Notes: generated from the sequence alone by a model not told the origin. Positions 1-6,640 are shown, counted from the stretch's first letter. The stretch is DNA of 15,837 nucleotides from Chlamydiota bacterium (GCA_030596365.1 JAUVKG010000018.1:1-15837); one strand, 5' to 3'. Made by a program: numbers and translations.

Positions 1-576
1 AGTTGCAAGGGCAGGTTTTGACAATGGTAAAATAATATGCCAATAAATTCTCCATTTTGAACATCCGTCAATAATCGCGGCTTCTTCAAGTTCTTTTGGA
101 ATAGCGAGGAAGAATTGTCTTAAAAGAAATACTCCAAAAGCGCCTGCGCCGGCAGGAATTATTAATGCAAAAGGAGTATCAATCCAGCCAAGTTTATTTA
201 AGATCAAATAAACCGGTACGAGAAGGATTTGGCCTGGAATCATCATAGTGCCGATAATAAGAGCAAAAGTAGTTTTTTTGCCCGGGAGTTTCAATCGAGC
301 GAGAGCATATGCTGCCAGTGAATCGACAAATAAAACGAGAAGCGTAACAGACGATGAGATAAAAATACTATTAAAGAGCCATCTGAAAATAGGTATTTCT
401 TCAGACGAACCGAGAATTTCACGAAAGTTATCAAGCGTCCAGTGTTTAGGAAGCAAGCTGTCGAAATGCAGGATTTCTGAGTCAGGTTTAAAGGAGGTGA
501 TAAAAATCAAAGCTACCGGCAGCAAATATAAGAAAGAGCCGACAATAACGATAAGCCAGATTAATTTTTTGTTCAT
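1..576 (-). CDS. CUT1-type sugar ABC transporter permease, MalG-like (C-terminus beyond the window)
   Basis: Reading the minus strand from an ATG at 576 gives 192 open codons that run off base 1, so the C-terminus is missing. The protein starts MNKKLIWLIVIVGSFLYLLP, a first membrane helix. Then comes a periplasmic stretch with SFKPDSEIL and W-T-L-D-N-F, typical of MalG-family inner-membrane permeases. Three further hydrophobic segments follow. Near residues 167-190 is the cytoplasmic EAA loop that docks on the ATPase (ELEEAAIIDGCSKWRIYWHI, then ILPLSKPAL). The gene starts 84 bp after the fused binding protein-permease and should be its heterodimer partner for importing an oligosaccharide. No Shine-Dalgarno is seen; one CTGACAC-like unit lies about 10 bp upstream of the start. 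The family call is firm. The substrate is inferred from the neighbouring arabinofuranosidases. Confidence 0.93.
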   Translation of the reverse strand, partial: MNKKLIWLIVIVGSFLYLLPVALIFITSFKPDSEILHFDSLLPKHWTLDNFREILGSSEEIPIFRWLFNSIFISSSVTLLVLFVDSLAAYALARLKLPGKKTTFALIIGTMMIPGQILLVPVYLILNKLGWIDTPFALIIPAGAGAFGVFLLRQFFLAIPKELEEAAIIDGCSKWRIYWHIILPLSKPALAT

Positions 577-585
577 AATGTTGTT

Positions 586-643
586 TCAGGTGTCAAAAAA
601 TAAATTTCAAATTTCAAATTACAAATAAATATCAAATTACAAA
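586..643. repeat. Short repeats in the gap between the two permease genes
   Basis: The 84-bp gap holds one copy of the heptamer also found in the array at 5349-5404 (tcaggtgtca at 586-595). After it come AT-rich near-repeats, including two exact copies of CAAATTACAAA at 615-625 and 633-643, with related CAAATTTCAAAT words between. No hairpin terminator is seen, so co-transcription of the two transporter genes is likely. Confidence 0.55.
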
Positions 644-660
644 ATCCAAAGCACAAATTT

Positions 661-2985
661 TTATTTTTCTTTCAAGAATTTAAAGTTAATAATGGAGATA
701 GCGGCGATAACCATAAAGAGCAGCCAGCTCATTGAGGCGCCGTAACCCATTCGATATTTTGTAAAATCGGTTTCATAAATATATTGCGCGACTACGCGTG
801 TTGATTGTTCAGGACCACCGTTTGTAATAACAAAGATTTGACCGAAGACCTGAAAAGCTCCGATAGTCGTTGTAACAACAACGAAAAGGAAAACAGGTTT
901 TAAGAGCGGCATAGTAATATTTAAGAATTGCTGAAATTTGCTTGCGCCGTCAATAGACGCCGCTTCGTAATAATGTTCCGGAATGCTTTGCAGACCGGCA
1001 AGGAGAATAATCATAGATCCGCCGACTGACCACCACAGAGTCATAAAGACAATAGATTTCATAGCTACGGCAGGACTTGTAATCCAAGGGACTCTATCTA
1101 ATCCGAGTTGAGTAAGGTAGGCATTAAAGAGTCCGAACTCGGAACTGAAGAACCATCTCCAGAGGATACCTGCCACACTTACAGAAATAAGAGTCGGCAG
1201 AAAATAAGAAGCGCGGAAAAATGATTGTTTTTTAAATGGAAGGGAACTAATACCTACAGCAATCATCAACGCGATAAAAAGTTTCAAAGGAACCATCATA
1301 ACAACGAATCTTGAAGTTGCCCAGAAAGCTTTTTGAAAGTAAGGATCTTTTATAGCTTCGAAATAATTTCCGAACCAGATGAATTTTGCAGGAACGGCCG
1401 ACAACATTTCCCATCTGAATACACTTAATCCGAGTCCATAAACAAGAGGTACAATAATAAAAGATAAGAATAAAATTATATAAGGGAGAAGGAAAGTATA
1501 GCCTGACATTTGATTTAGAAATCTTCTGTTTTCCTTTGAGCCATAATTATAAAATAGGATTATAGCGAGAATAATTCCGATTGGAATCAGGTAGAGCAGC
1601 AGATAATAAAGATTGGTGTCTGTTTTACATCCCCCTTTATCCCCCTTCAAAGGGGGAATTTTTGCGGAGGTTTTCATTTCTTTCTGTCTTGCGATAGTTA
1701 AGTTATATCTTTCAGTCGCAATATCCATCGCTTCTTTAGCCGAACTTCTTCCTCTGAAAGATTTTTCGAGAGCTATGCCGAATTCTGAGATTAATTCCGG
1801 AGAAGTAGTAATAAGGGGTAAATAATCCGCGTAAGGAATTTGTTTAGAGAAAGTATATTGAGCTTTCATATTTTTAAATTCTTTAGTCGCGCGAACTTTT
1901 TTGCGTGCCGGTACTTGTCCTGCAGCCGCCCATTTAATACTATTATCTGACAAGAATTTAATAAACTTCCATGCCGCGTCAAGTTTTTTACCTTTCAGCT
2001 GCGGACTCATGCATAAGTTATGCGAGTTACAAAAAACGGCGTGTTTACCGCTAAAAACCGGAAGAGGAGCCACACCATATTCGAGATCTTTTTGTCTTTC
2101 GGCATCGTTAAGCATATAAATTCCTGTAAATACAAAACCGACTTTCCCCTGTCTGAATCCGAGCCATCCACCCATTTCTTCCGGTGGGGGCATAAGTTTT
2201 TCTTTGCTGACAAGGTCGGAGAAAAACTGTACAGCTTCAACGGTTTTTGGTTGATTCAAAATGCATTCTTTTGTATTTTTATCAATCAATCCGCCTTCCC
2301 AGAGAGAAATAACAGTTCTCCCGAAACCCGCGACATGAGTAATAGCGAATCCCCATTGGTCGGGTCGTCCATCGCCGTCGGTATCTTTTTTAAGTTTTTT
2401 CAAAGCGTCAAGAAATTCGGCTTTATTTGCCGGTGGTTTAGCGTTACCGTATTCATCAACGATTCCCGCTTCCCGGAAGAGTTTTTTGTTGTAAAATATT
2501 CCCCATGGAAACGCGTCAAGCGGGATACCATAATGTTTGTTGTTAATATCTAAAGCGCTCCAAACATTAGAATCTATGTCGGTAATATCTATACCATTGG
2601 TTCCGGAAGCCAAATCGTCTATCGGCCTGAGAAAGTTTGCTTCAGCAAATCGCAAAATGTTATCAGTATGAATAACAAAAACTTCAGGTGCACGTTCGCC
2701 CATTCCTGCAACGAACAATTTATTGTAATAAGTGTTCCATTTTATTCTTTGCATCTGAACGTGAATATCCGGATTTTCGCTATTGAACATTCTCACAAGT
2801 TTTTTCATTGTTCTGCCATCCGGTCCTGTAAAACCGTTCCAGAAGCGCAGGTTTACTTTTTTGGATGACGAGTTATCGCATCCCACGAACAGAAAGAGCA
2901 GACAAAACAACCACAAATGAACGCGGAGTTTTTTTAACCACGAATGAACACAAATGAACACGAATTTATTTATCTTTTTTTTCAT
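661..2985 (-). CDS. Sugar-binding lipoprotein fused to a CUT1 ABC permease (MalE-MalF-type fusion)
   Basis: This 774-residue protein joins two transporter parts that are usually separate genes. Residues 1-36 form a long lipoprotein signal ending FLFVGC, with C36 the likely lipidated residue. Residues 43-430 are a family 1 extracellular solute-binding protein (NLRFWNGFTGPDG at 45-57, SAKEAMD near 415) with an acidic, calcium-type loop DTDGDGRPDQWG at 201-212. A helix at about 459-480 crosses the membrane, followed by a basic stretch (SKENRR). Six MalF-like helices then occupy 495-770, with the EAA loop HYYEAASIDGASKF at 671-684. The topology is consistent: binding domain outside, connecting helix inward, permease N-terminus in the cytoplasm. 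Residues 442-454 (KIPPLKGDKGGCK) are encoded by a palindromic repeat. With the permease at 576 it should form the import pore; the ATPase is not in the window. Confidence 0.93.
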   Translation of the reverse strand: MKKKINKFVFICVHSWLKKLRVHLWLFCLLFLFVGCDNSSSKKVNLRFWNGFTGPDGRTMKKLVRMFNSENPDIHVQMQRIKWNTYYNKLFVAGMGERAPEVFVIHTDNILRFAEANFLRPIDDLASGTNGIDITDIDSNVWSALDINNKHYGIPLDAFPWGIFYNKKLFREAGIVDEYGNAKPPANKAEFLDALKKLKKDTDGDGRPDQWGFAITHVAGFGRTVISLWEGGLIDKNTKECILNQPKTVEAVQFFSDLVSKEKLMPPPEEMGGWLGFRQGKVGFVFTGIYMLNDAERQKDLEYGVAPLPVFSGKHAVFCNSHNLCMSPQLKGKKLDAAWKFIKFLSDNSIKWAAAGQVPARKKVRATKEFKNMKAQYTFSKQIPYADYLPLITTSPELISEFGIALEKSFRGRSSAKEAMDIATERYNLTIARQKEMKTSAKIPPLKGDKGGCKTDTNLYYLLLYLIPIGIILAIILFYNYGSKENRRFLNQMSGYTFLLPYIILFLSFIIVPLVYGLGLSVFRWEMLSAVPAKFIWFGNYFEAIKDPYFQKAFWATSRFVVMMVPLKLFIALMIAVGISSLPFKKQSFFRASYFLPTLISVSVAGILWRWFFSSEFGLFNAYLTQLGLDRVPWITSPAVAMKSIVFMTLWWSVGGSMIILLAGLQSIPEHYYEAASIDGASKFQQFLNITMPLLKPVFLFVVVTTTIGAFQVFGQIFVITNGGPEQSTRVVAQYIYETDFTKYRMGYGASMSWLLFMVIAAISIINFKFLKEK
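1625..1661 (-). repeat. C-rich palindromic repeat inside the fused transporter gene
   Basis: On the plus strand this reads ttacatccccctttat, then ccccctt-caaaggggg and aattt. CCCCCTT and AAGGGGG form a stem around a very short centre. The element is in frame and encodes part of the linker between the binding-protein and permease halves. A second copy with a 24-bp insert is at 4587-4647 in the same orientation. It resembles REP-type dispersed repeats. Confidence 0.85.
2909..2965. repeat. AATGAAC-type direct repeats encoding part of the lipoprotein signal sequence
   Basis: Three near-identical words occur in 57 bp: aaccacaaatgaacgc at 2909, aaccacgaatgaacac at 2936, and acaaatgaacacgaat at 2950. 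They encode residues about 7-26 of the fused transporter (FVFICVHSWL and LRVHLWLF). This explains the two similar 'VH-x-W-L' stretches in an unusually long signal peptide. Confidence 0.65.
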
Positions 2986-3046
2986 TTATTAATTAAATTT
3001 TATCTGCTGATTAAATTTTAGTAAGTTTTTATTTACTTCGTGATTA

Positions 3047-3126
3047 CGGATCACGGGCCGCGGGTCTCGGATCACGGGTTCCTTTCATCACTCCATTATT
3101 CCATTATTCCATTGCTCCATTACTCC
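3047..3126. repeat. Direct repeats and octamer array downstream of the broken GH62 gene
   Basis: CGGATCACGGG occurs twice (3047-3057 and 3068-3078). About four and a half copies of an 8-bp unit, consensus YTCCATTA, then run from 3091 to 3126. The same octamer recurs at the end of the neighbouring GH62 gene near 4253-4276. No gene is seen in this 170-bp gap (2986-3155). Confidence 0.7.
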
Positions 3127-3134
3127 TAATAATT

Positions 3135-3155
3135 GCTCGCGCTTGGAAGCGCGGC
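3135..3155. repeat. Hairpin just after the broken GH62 gene
   Basis: A near-perfect inverted repeat, CGCGCTTGGAAGCGCG at 3138-3153 with flanking GC pairs, starts next to the TAA at 3156-3158. It could fold at the 3' end of the transcript. No T-tract follows on the transcribed strand, so a REP-type palindrome is as likely as a terminator. Confidence 0.6.
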
Positions 3156-4172
3156 TTACTCATTCTTCATAATAGCCATTTCCCATGGGAGTTCGTTATA
3201 ATCATAAGTGTCCGGAGTATCCGAGCTATCGAATGACTGGAACAGCATTTTAATATTATCTAAATCATCTATTTCAAGTTTTTGGTTATAGCCGCTGCGA
3301 ATGAGTTCCGGATGGCTTACCTGAGAATAGTTTGATTTAGAACCATCTTCGTTAAACAGGTTTTTTGCATCAGCGAAAAACTCGTTTTCAGATTCTTCAA
3401 CTCTTCGCCACGGTCCTTCGAGTTTATCGGCAACCATAGCTATCATAAATCTGTTTCTTGAATCGGCTCAAGGTCCTTTACGCCGTATTAAATATCCGCC
3501 TTCAAGGAGTATTAGAAACAGGTTTTGTTTTTTAGCCCGGTAAACATGTTCAGCCTCAAACATAATCCATTTACCGGTTTCGTTTTCACCTTTAACCGTA
3601 AGTGCTATTTTTTCTTTAGAGTCAACAAACCCTTTCGGAAAATTATCTAAAGGGCATTCCATTCTCAGCACAGAACCTAACTGGTCAGGATAAAACAGAT
3701 GTGCTTTTTCATCATCGCAAATTATCCAGAAATCTATCCAGAAATCATCATTGGATTTTCCTGTATGAATGTCTTGGGATTTTGACCATCCATGCAGGTT
3801 ATTGATATCCGGATTTGTCAAATAAATTGGTATCAGGCTGGGTTTTTTGCCTGTATTGAGTCTGTGGGCAATAAGGTACCAAAGTTTTTGAGGTTCGAAA
3901 TAAAAGACTTGAGGTGCGATAATGTTTGTGTCAAGAATTTCGCTCAAGTTATATCGTTTTGCATCAGCTAATTTTTCAAGTGATTCAGCTGTAACGTATC
4001 CGCAACCCATTCCATACACAACACCTTTTACAGTTTGTGTTTCTTTTTTACTTGTGTAAAAAACGTGATATTTACCGTTGTAGAAAACGATTGACGGATC
4101 TTTTACGGCAACATTATCGAAGGCTTCTTTGCCGCCTTTTTTTAGTATCGGTTTACTTACTTTCCAATTCAT
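3156..4172 (-). pseudogene. GH62 alpha-L-arabinofuranosidase copy 1, interrupted by an in-frame TGA
   Basis: From ATG 4172 the frame encodes 234 residues, meets TGA at 3470-3468, and then continues in the same frame as clear GH62 sequence (ADSRNRFMIAMVADKLEGPW onward) to TAA at 3158-3156. Without the stop it would be a 338-residue protein of normal length. Family signatures are present: VKDPSIVFY with D25 as likely base, APQVFYFEPQKLWYLIAH, FWIDFWIICDD with D147, and MFEAEHVYRA with E206 as likely acid. All three likely catalytic residues precede the stop, but the last beta-propeller blade would be lost. The protein is a close paralogue of the gene at 4259-5338 and has no signal peptide. TGA also ends the genes at 6835 and 14980, so it is a genuine stop here. 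A sequencing error cannot be excluded. Confidence 0.88.
3464..3485. repeat. Imperfect palindrome spanning the premature TGA
   Basis: The plus strand reads cggctcaagg-t-cctttacgccg, two arms of about ten bases that pair at nearly every position. It contains the premature stop (3468-3470). It lies in the same surface loop of the GH62 fold where copy 2 carries its C-rich repeat insertion. Confidence 0.55.
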
Positions 4173-4191
4173 AATAGTTTGTTAGGTTGGT

Positions 4192-4252
4192 GCGGACAAT
4201 TTACTCCGCTACGCTTCGTGGCATTTTTATGTCTCGCATATTGTTATTGATT
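4192..4252. repeat. 61-bp duplicated block upstream of GH62 copy 1
   Basis: This block is 59/61 identical to 5405-5465. Each lies upstream of one of the two adjacent GH62 genes; here it ends 19 bp from the ATG at 4172. It begins with an inverted repeat, GCGGA-8nt-TCCGC. It could be a shared promoter or operator carried along with the gene duplication, or a dispersed repeat. Confidence 0.75.
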
Positions 4253-4276
4253 ACTCCATTATTCCATCATTCCATT
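4253..4276. repeat. Octamer repeats forming the 3' end of GH62 copy 2
   Basis: Three units like the YTCCATTA array at 3091 (ctccatta, ttccatca, ttccattc) span the stop codon at 4259-4261. On the minus strand they encode the terminal residues NGMME and the TAA, so the repeat supplies this gene's C-terminus. Confidence 0.6.
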
Positions 4277-5338
4277 CCCCATAATAGCCAGTTCCCATGG
4301 GAGTTCGTTATAGTCATAATTATCTGGTGTATCCGAGCTGTCGAATGATTGGAACAATATTTTTACATTATTTAAATCTTCTATTTCAAGTTTTTGGTTA
4401 TAGCCGCTGCGAATAAATTCAGGATGACTTACCTGAGAATATTTTGATTTAGTTCCATCTTCATTGAACAAATTTTTAGCTTCAGCGAAGAACTCATTTT
4501 CAGAGTCTTCGACTCTTCGCCACGGTCCTTCGAGTTTATCGGCAACCATGGCTATCATAAATCTGTTTCTTGCATCTCCGTAATGCTTACATCCCCCTTT
4601 ATCCCCCCCGGCATGCGCGGGGTCAGAGACCTTCAAAGGGGGAATTTCATATCCGCATTCGAGTTGAATAAGGTACAGGTTTTGTTTTTTTGCATGGAAA
4701 ACATGTTCTGCTTCAAACATAATCCATTCACCGGTTTCGTTTTTGCCTGTAACTGTAAGGGCTATTTTTTCTTTAGATTTTGCAAATCCTTTCGGGAAAT
4801 TATCTAAAGGGCACTCCATTCTTAAAACTGAACCTTTTTGGTCAGAATAAAATAAATGTGCTTTTGCATCATCACAAATCACCCAGAAATCTATCCAGAA
4901 ATCATCATTTGATTTTCCCGTGTTAAGGTCTTGCGATTTCGACCATCCATTCGGATTGTTGATATCGTGATTTGTCAAATAAATTGGTGTCAGGTTAGGC
5001 TTTTTGCCACGATTGGGTCTATGAGCAAACATATACCAAAGTTTTTGCGGTTCGAAATAAAAAACCTGTGGTGCAATAATGTTCGCGTCAAGAATTTCGT
5101 TTAAGTTATATCGTTTGGCATCGGCTAATTTTTCAAGCGATTCAGCGGTAACGTATCCGCAACCAACGCCATACTCAATTCCGTTTACAGTTTGTTTAGC
5201 TTTTTTACTTGTGTAAAAGACATGGTATTTTCCATCGTAAAAAACGATTGAAGGATCTTTTACGGCAACATTATCGAAGGCATCTTTATTGCCTTTTTTC
5301 AGTATTGGTTTGCTTACTTTCCAGTTTTTGTAGTTCAT
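4259..5338 (-). CDS. GH62 alpha-L-arabinofuranosidase copy 2
   Basis: A 359-residue five-bladed beta-propeller hydrolase expected to release arabinofuranose side chains from arabinoxylan or related oligosaccharides. GH62 markers in order: AVKDPSIVFYDGKYHVFYTS (D28, likely base), APQVFYFEPQKLWYMFAH at 89-106, FWIDFWVICDD (D150), RMECPLDNFPKGF at 173-185, and IMFEAEHVFHA (E209, likely acid). After residue 233 it carries an insertion absent from copy 3 (IPPLKVSDPAHAGG and DKGGCKHYG). This is encoded by the repeat at 4587-4647, and the frame is kept. No signal peptide is visible: the protein starts MNYKNWKVSKP. The ATG is preceded by a 56-bp heptamer array rather than a Shine-Dalgarno. Intact in sequence; activity with the loop insertion is unknown. 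Confidence 0.93.
   Translation of the reverse strand: MNYKNWKVSKPILKKGNKDAFDNVAVKDPSIVFYDGKYHVFYTSKKAKQTVNGIEYGVGCGYVTAESLEKLADAKRYNLNEILDANIIAPQVFYFEPQKLWYMFAHRPNRGKKPNLTPIYLTNHDINNPNGWSKSQDLNTGKSNDDFWIDFWVICDDAKAHLFYSDQKGSVLRMECPLDNFPKGFAKSKEKIALTVTGKNETGEWIMFEAEHVFHAKKQNLYLIQLECGYEIPPLKVSDPAHAGGDKGGCKHYGDARNRFMIAMVADKLEGPWRRVEDSENEFFAEAKNLFNEDGTKSKYSQVSHPEFIRSGYNQKLEIEDLNNVKILFQSFDSSDTPDNYDYNELPWELAIMGNGMME
4587..4647 (-). repeat. C-rich palindromic repeat with a nested 24-bp insert, inside GH62 copy 2
   Basis: The outer 37 bp match the element at 1625-1661 base for base over the compared core. Bases 4608-4631 are an extra 24 bp containing ggcatgcgcgggg, itself partly palindromic around GCATGC. 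The insert is a multiple of three, so the reading frame survives. The core cccggcatgcgcggg recurs with one change at 5509-5523. Confidence 0.85.
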
Positions 5339-5348
5339 GGTATTTCAT

Positions 5349-5404
5349 GTGTCAGGTGTCAGGTGTCAGGTGTCAGGTGTCAGGTGTCAGGTGTCAGGTG
5401 TCAG
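5349..5404. repeat. Eight perfect tandem heptamers (GTGTCAG)8
   Basis: Eight exact copies of GTGTCAG (CTGACAC on the coding strand) fill 56 bp. The array ends 10 bp before the ATG of GH62 copy 2 and directly abuts the 61-bp block at 5405. It therefore lies in the 5' untranslated or promoter region of that gene and is absent upstream of copy 1. Confidence 0.95.
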
Positions 5405-5465
5405 GCGGACAATTTACTCCGCTGCGCTTCGTGACATTTTTATGTCTCGCATATTGTTATTGATT
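5405..5465. repeat. 61-bp duplicated block upstream of GH62 copy 2
   Basis: Partner of 4192-4252 with two mismatches and no gaps. It is separated from its gene start by 66 bp because the heptamer array lies between them, against 19 bp in copy 1. Confidence 0.75.
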
Positions 5466-5577
5466 GGTGATTACTAATTACTGATCACTGTTTTGGGACG
5501 CTGGGGAACCCGGCATACGCGGGTCGCGGCAGCGTCCCTTCAACTGATTACCGATTACTGATTACTGATTACTGATT
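5461..5577. repeat. TGATTAC heptamer array split by a 44-bp palindrome
   Basis: Degenerate TGATTAC/TGATCAC units run from 5461 to about 5489, and five ACTGATT units (one with a single change) run from 5543 to 5577. Between them at 5495-5538 is a palindrome with perfect 9-bp arms, GGGACGCTG and CAGCGTCCC, around 26 bp. The right-hand units include the TAA (5562-5564) and last codons of GH62 copy 3. This gap (5339-5561) holds no gene. Confidence 0.85.
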
Positions 5578-6584
5578 AGGGCTAGTTCCCAGGGTAAATC
5601 ATTATAATCATAATCAGTTCCGATATTTTTTGCGTCAAATCCTTGAATGAGTAAATCCAAATTAAAATCTTCAATTTCAAGTTTTTGGTCATATCCGGAA
5701 CGAATCAATTCGAAATGGCTGACCTGATCATATTTTGACGGTGAACCATCTGCATTAAAAAGGTTTGCCGGGTCACCCGCAAATTCGTTTTCAGATGCTT
5801 CAACTCTATACCACGGGCCTTCGAGTTTGTCGGCGACAACCGCGAACATAAATCTGCTTCTGCTGTCCCAATAATTTTTTCTTGTTGGATGCGGATAAAT
5901 AGCTTCGAGCAAAGTCAGATATTTCTTTTCTTTTTTTACATAATAAGTATGACTTGCTTCGTGAAGTCTCCAACGGTCTTTTTCGTTCTCGCCGCGAATA
6001 GCGAGAACCGTTTCTTCTCTTGCGGAAGCGAATCCGTGTGGAAAGTTTTCTAGTGGGCACTCCATTCTAAACAACCCGCCTTCGTGGTCAGTATAAAATA
6101 AATGTGCTTTTTTATCATCACAAATGACCCAGAAATCAATCCAGAAACCGTTATGCGATTTTTTTGTTTTCAGTTCTTCAGGCTGCGACCATCCATTCAC
6201 ATTTTCGATATTATCGTTTGTCATGAAAATCGGCATAATATCCGGCCTACCTTCAACAAGAGTATGCGCGATAAGGTACCATTTTTTTTGAGGTTCGAAA
6301 TAAAAGACCTGTGGAGCGACAATCACAGTTTTATAAATTGCATCGAGATTAAATCTTTCAGCGGACTGTAAACCTTCTAAAGTTTCTGCAGCTACATATC
6401 CGACAGCAGATTTTCCTTTGCTTAAAAATTCCGCCTTTTTTGACGCTTTACTCGTGTAGAACATGTGATATTTTCCGTTATAGAAAACAATAGTCGGGTC
6501 TTTTACGGCAACGTCATCGAATTCCCCTGTTTTACCCGGCAGGAAGAGAGGATTACTAACAGTCCATTTTTTGTATTGAAACAT
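5562..6584 (-). CDS. GH62 alpha-L-arabinofuranosidase copy 3, the divergent paralogue
   Basis: A 340-residue GH62-type arabinofuranosidase that lacks insertions and so gives the best picture of the normal protein here. Markers: FDDVAVKDPTIVFYNGKYHM (D29, likely base), APQVFYFEPQKKWYLIAH at 90-107, FWIDFWVICDD (D150), RMECPLENFPHGF, and LHEASHTYYV (E209, likely acid). The loop that holds the repeat in copy 2 and the stop in copy 1 reads YPHPTRKNYWDSRSRF here. No signal peptide is seen, suggesting a cytoplasmic enzyme acting on imported oligosaccharides, although most characterised GH62 enzymes are secreted. The ATG at 6584 has a GGAG seven bases upstream. The last residues (ISNQ) and the TAA lie within heptamer repeats. 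Confidence 0.93.
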   Translation of the reverse strand: MFQYKKWTVSNPLFLPGKTGEFDDVAVKDPTIVFYNGKYHMFYTSKASKKAEFLSKGKSAVGYVAAETLEGLQSAERFNLDAIYKTVIVAPQVFYFEPQKKWYLIAHTLVEGRPDIMPIFMTNDNIENVNGWSQPEELKTKKSHNGFWIDFWVICDDKKAHLFYTDHEGGLFRMECPLENFPHGFASAREETVLAIRGENEKDRWRLHEASHTYYVKKEKKYLTLLEAIYPHPTRKNYWDSRSRFMFAVVADKLEGPWYRVEASENEFAGDPANLFNADGSPSKYDQVSHFELIRSGYDQKLEIEDFNLDLLIQGFDAKNIGTDYDYNDLPWELALISNQ

Positions 6585-6590
6585 ATTTTT

Positions 6591-6595
6591 ACTCC
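6591..6595 (-). promoter_or_regulatory. Ribosome binding site of GH62 copy 3
   Basis: The coding strand has GGAGT with GGAG seven bases before the ATG at 6584. It is the only clear Shine-Dalgarno seen ahead of the complete genes in this window and supports this start. Confidence 0.6.
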
Positions 6596-6627
6596 GTTTG
6601 ATTAAAATTACATTCTTGTTTATTTAA

Positions 6628-6640
6628 GCCGCGAAGCGGC
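6628..6640. repeat. Short perfect palindrome GCCGC-gaa-GCGGC
   Basis: Perfect 5-bp arms with a 3-base loop, 44 bp upstream of GH62 copy 3 and just outside the larger element at 6649-6784. It is one of six palindromes in this 250-bp gap, which holds no gene. Confidence 0.7.

Noticed and set aside
248..628. Plus-strand 126-residue reading frame
   Set aside because: It lies antisense to the MalG-like permease, which has clear family motifs; the plus-strand protein has none.
2020..2553. Plus-strand 177-residue reading frame
   Set aside because: It lies entirely opposite the solute-binding domain and reads as an unstructured Phe-rich shadow.
3156..3446. A separate 96-residue gene beginning at ATG 3446
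   Set aside because: It is the in-frame continuation of GH62 copy 1 after the premature TGA and encodes only the last blade; an internal Met is not evidence of its own start.
3468..3470. TGA recoded as tryptophan or selenocysteine
   Set aside because: TGA is the natural stop of the genes ending at 6835 and 14980. TGG is used throughout for Trp, the paralogues have no Cys here, and no SECIS-like hairpin is evident beyond the REP-like palindrome.
5349..5577. CRISPR-like array
   Set aside because: Repeats are contiguous 7-mers without spacers and there are no cas genes.
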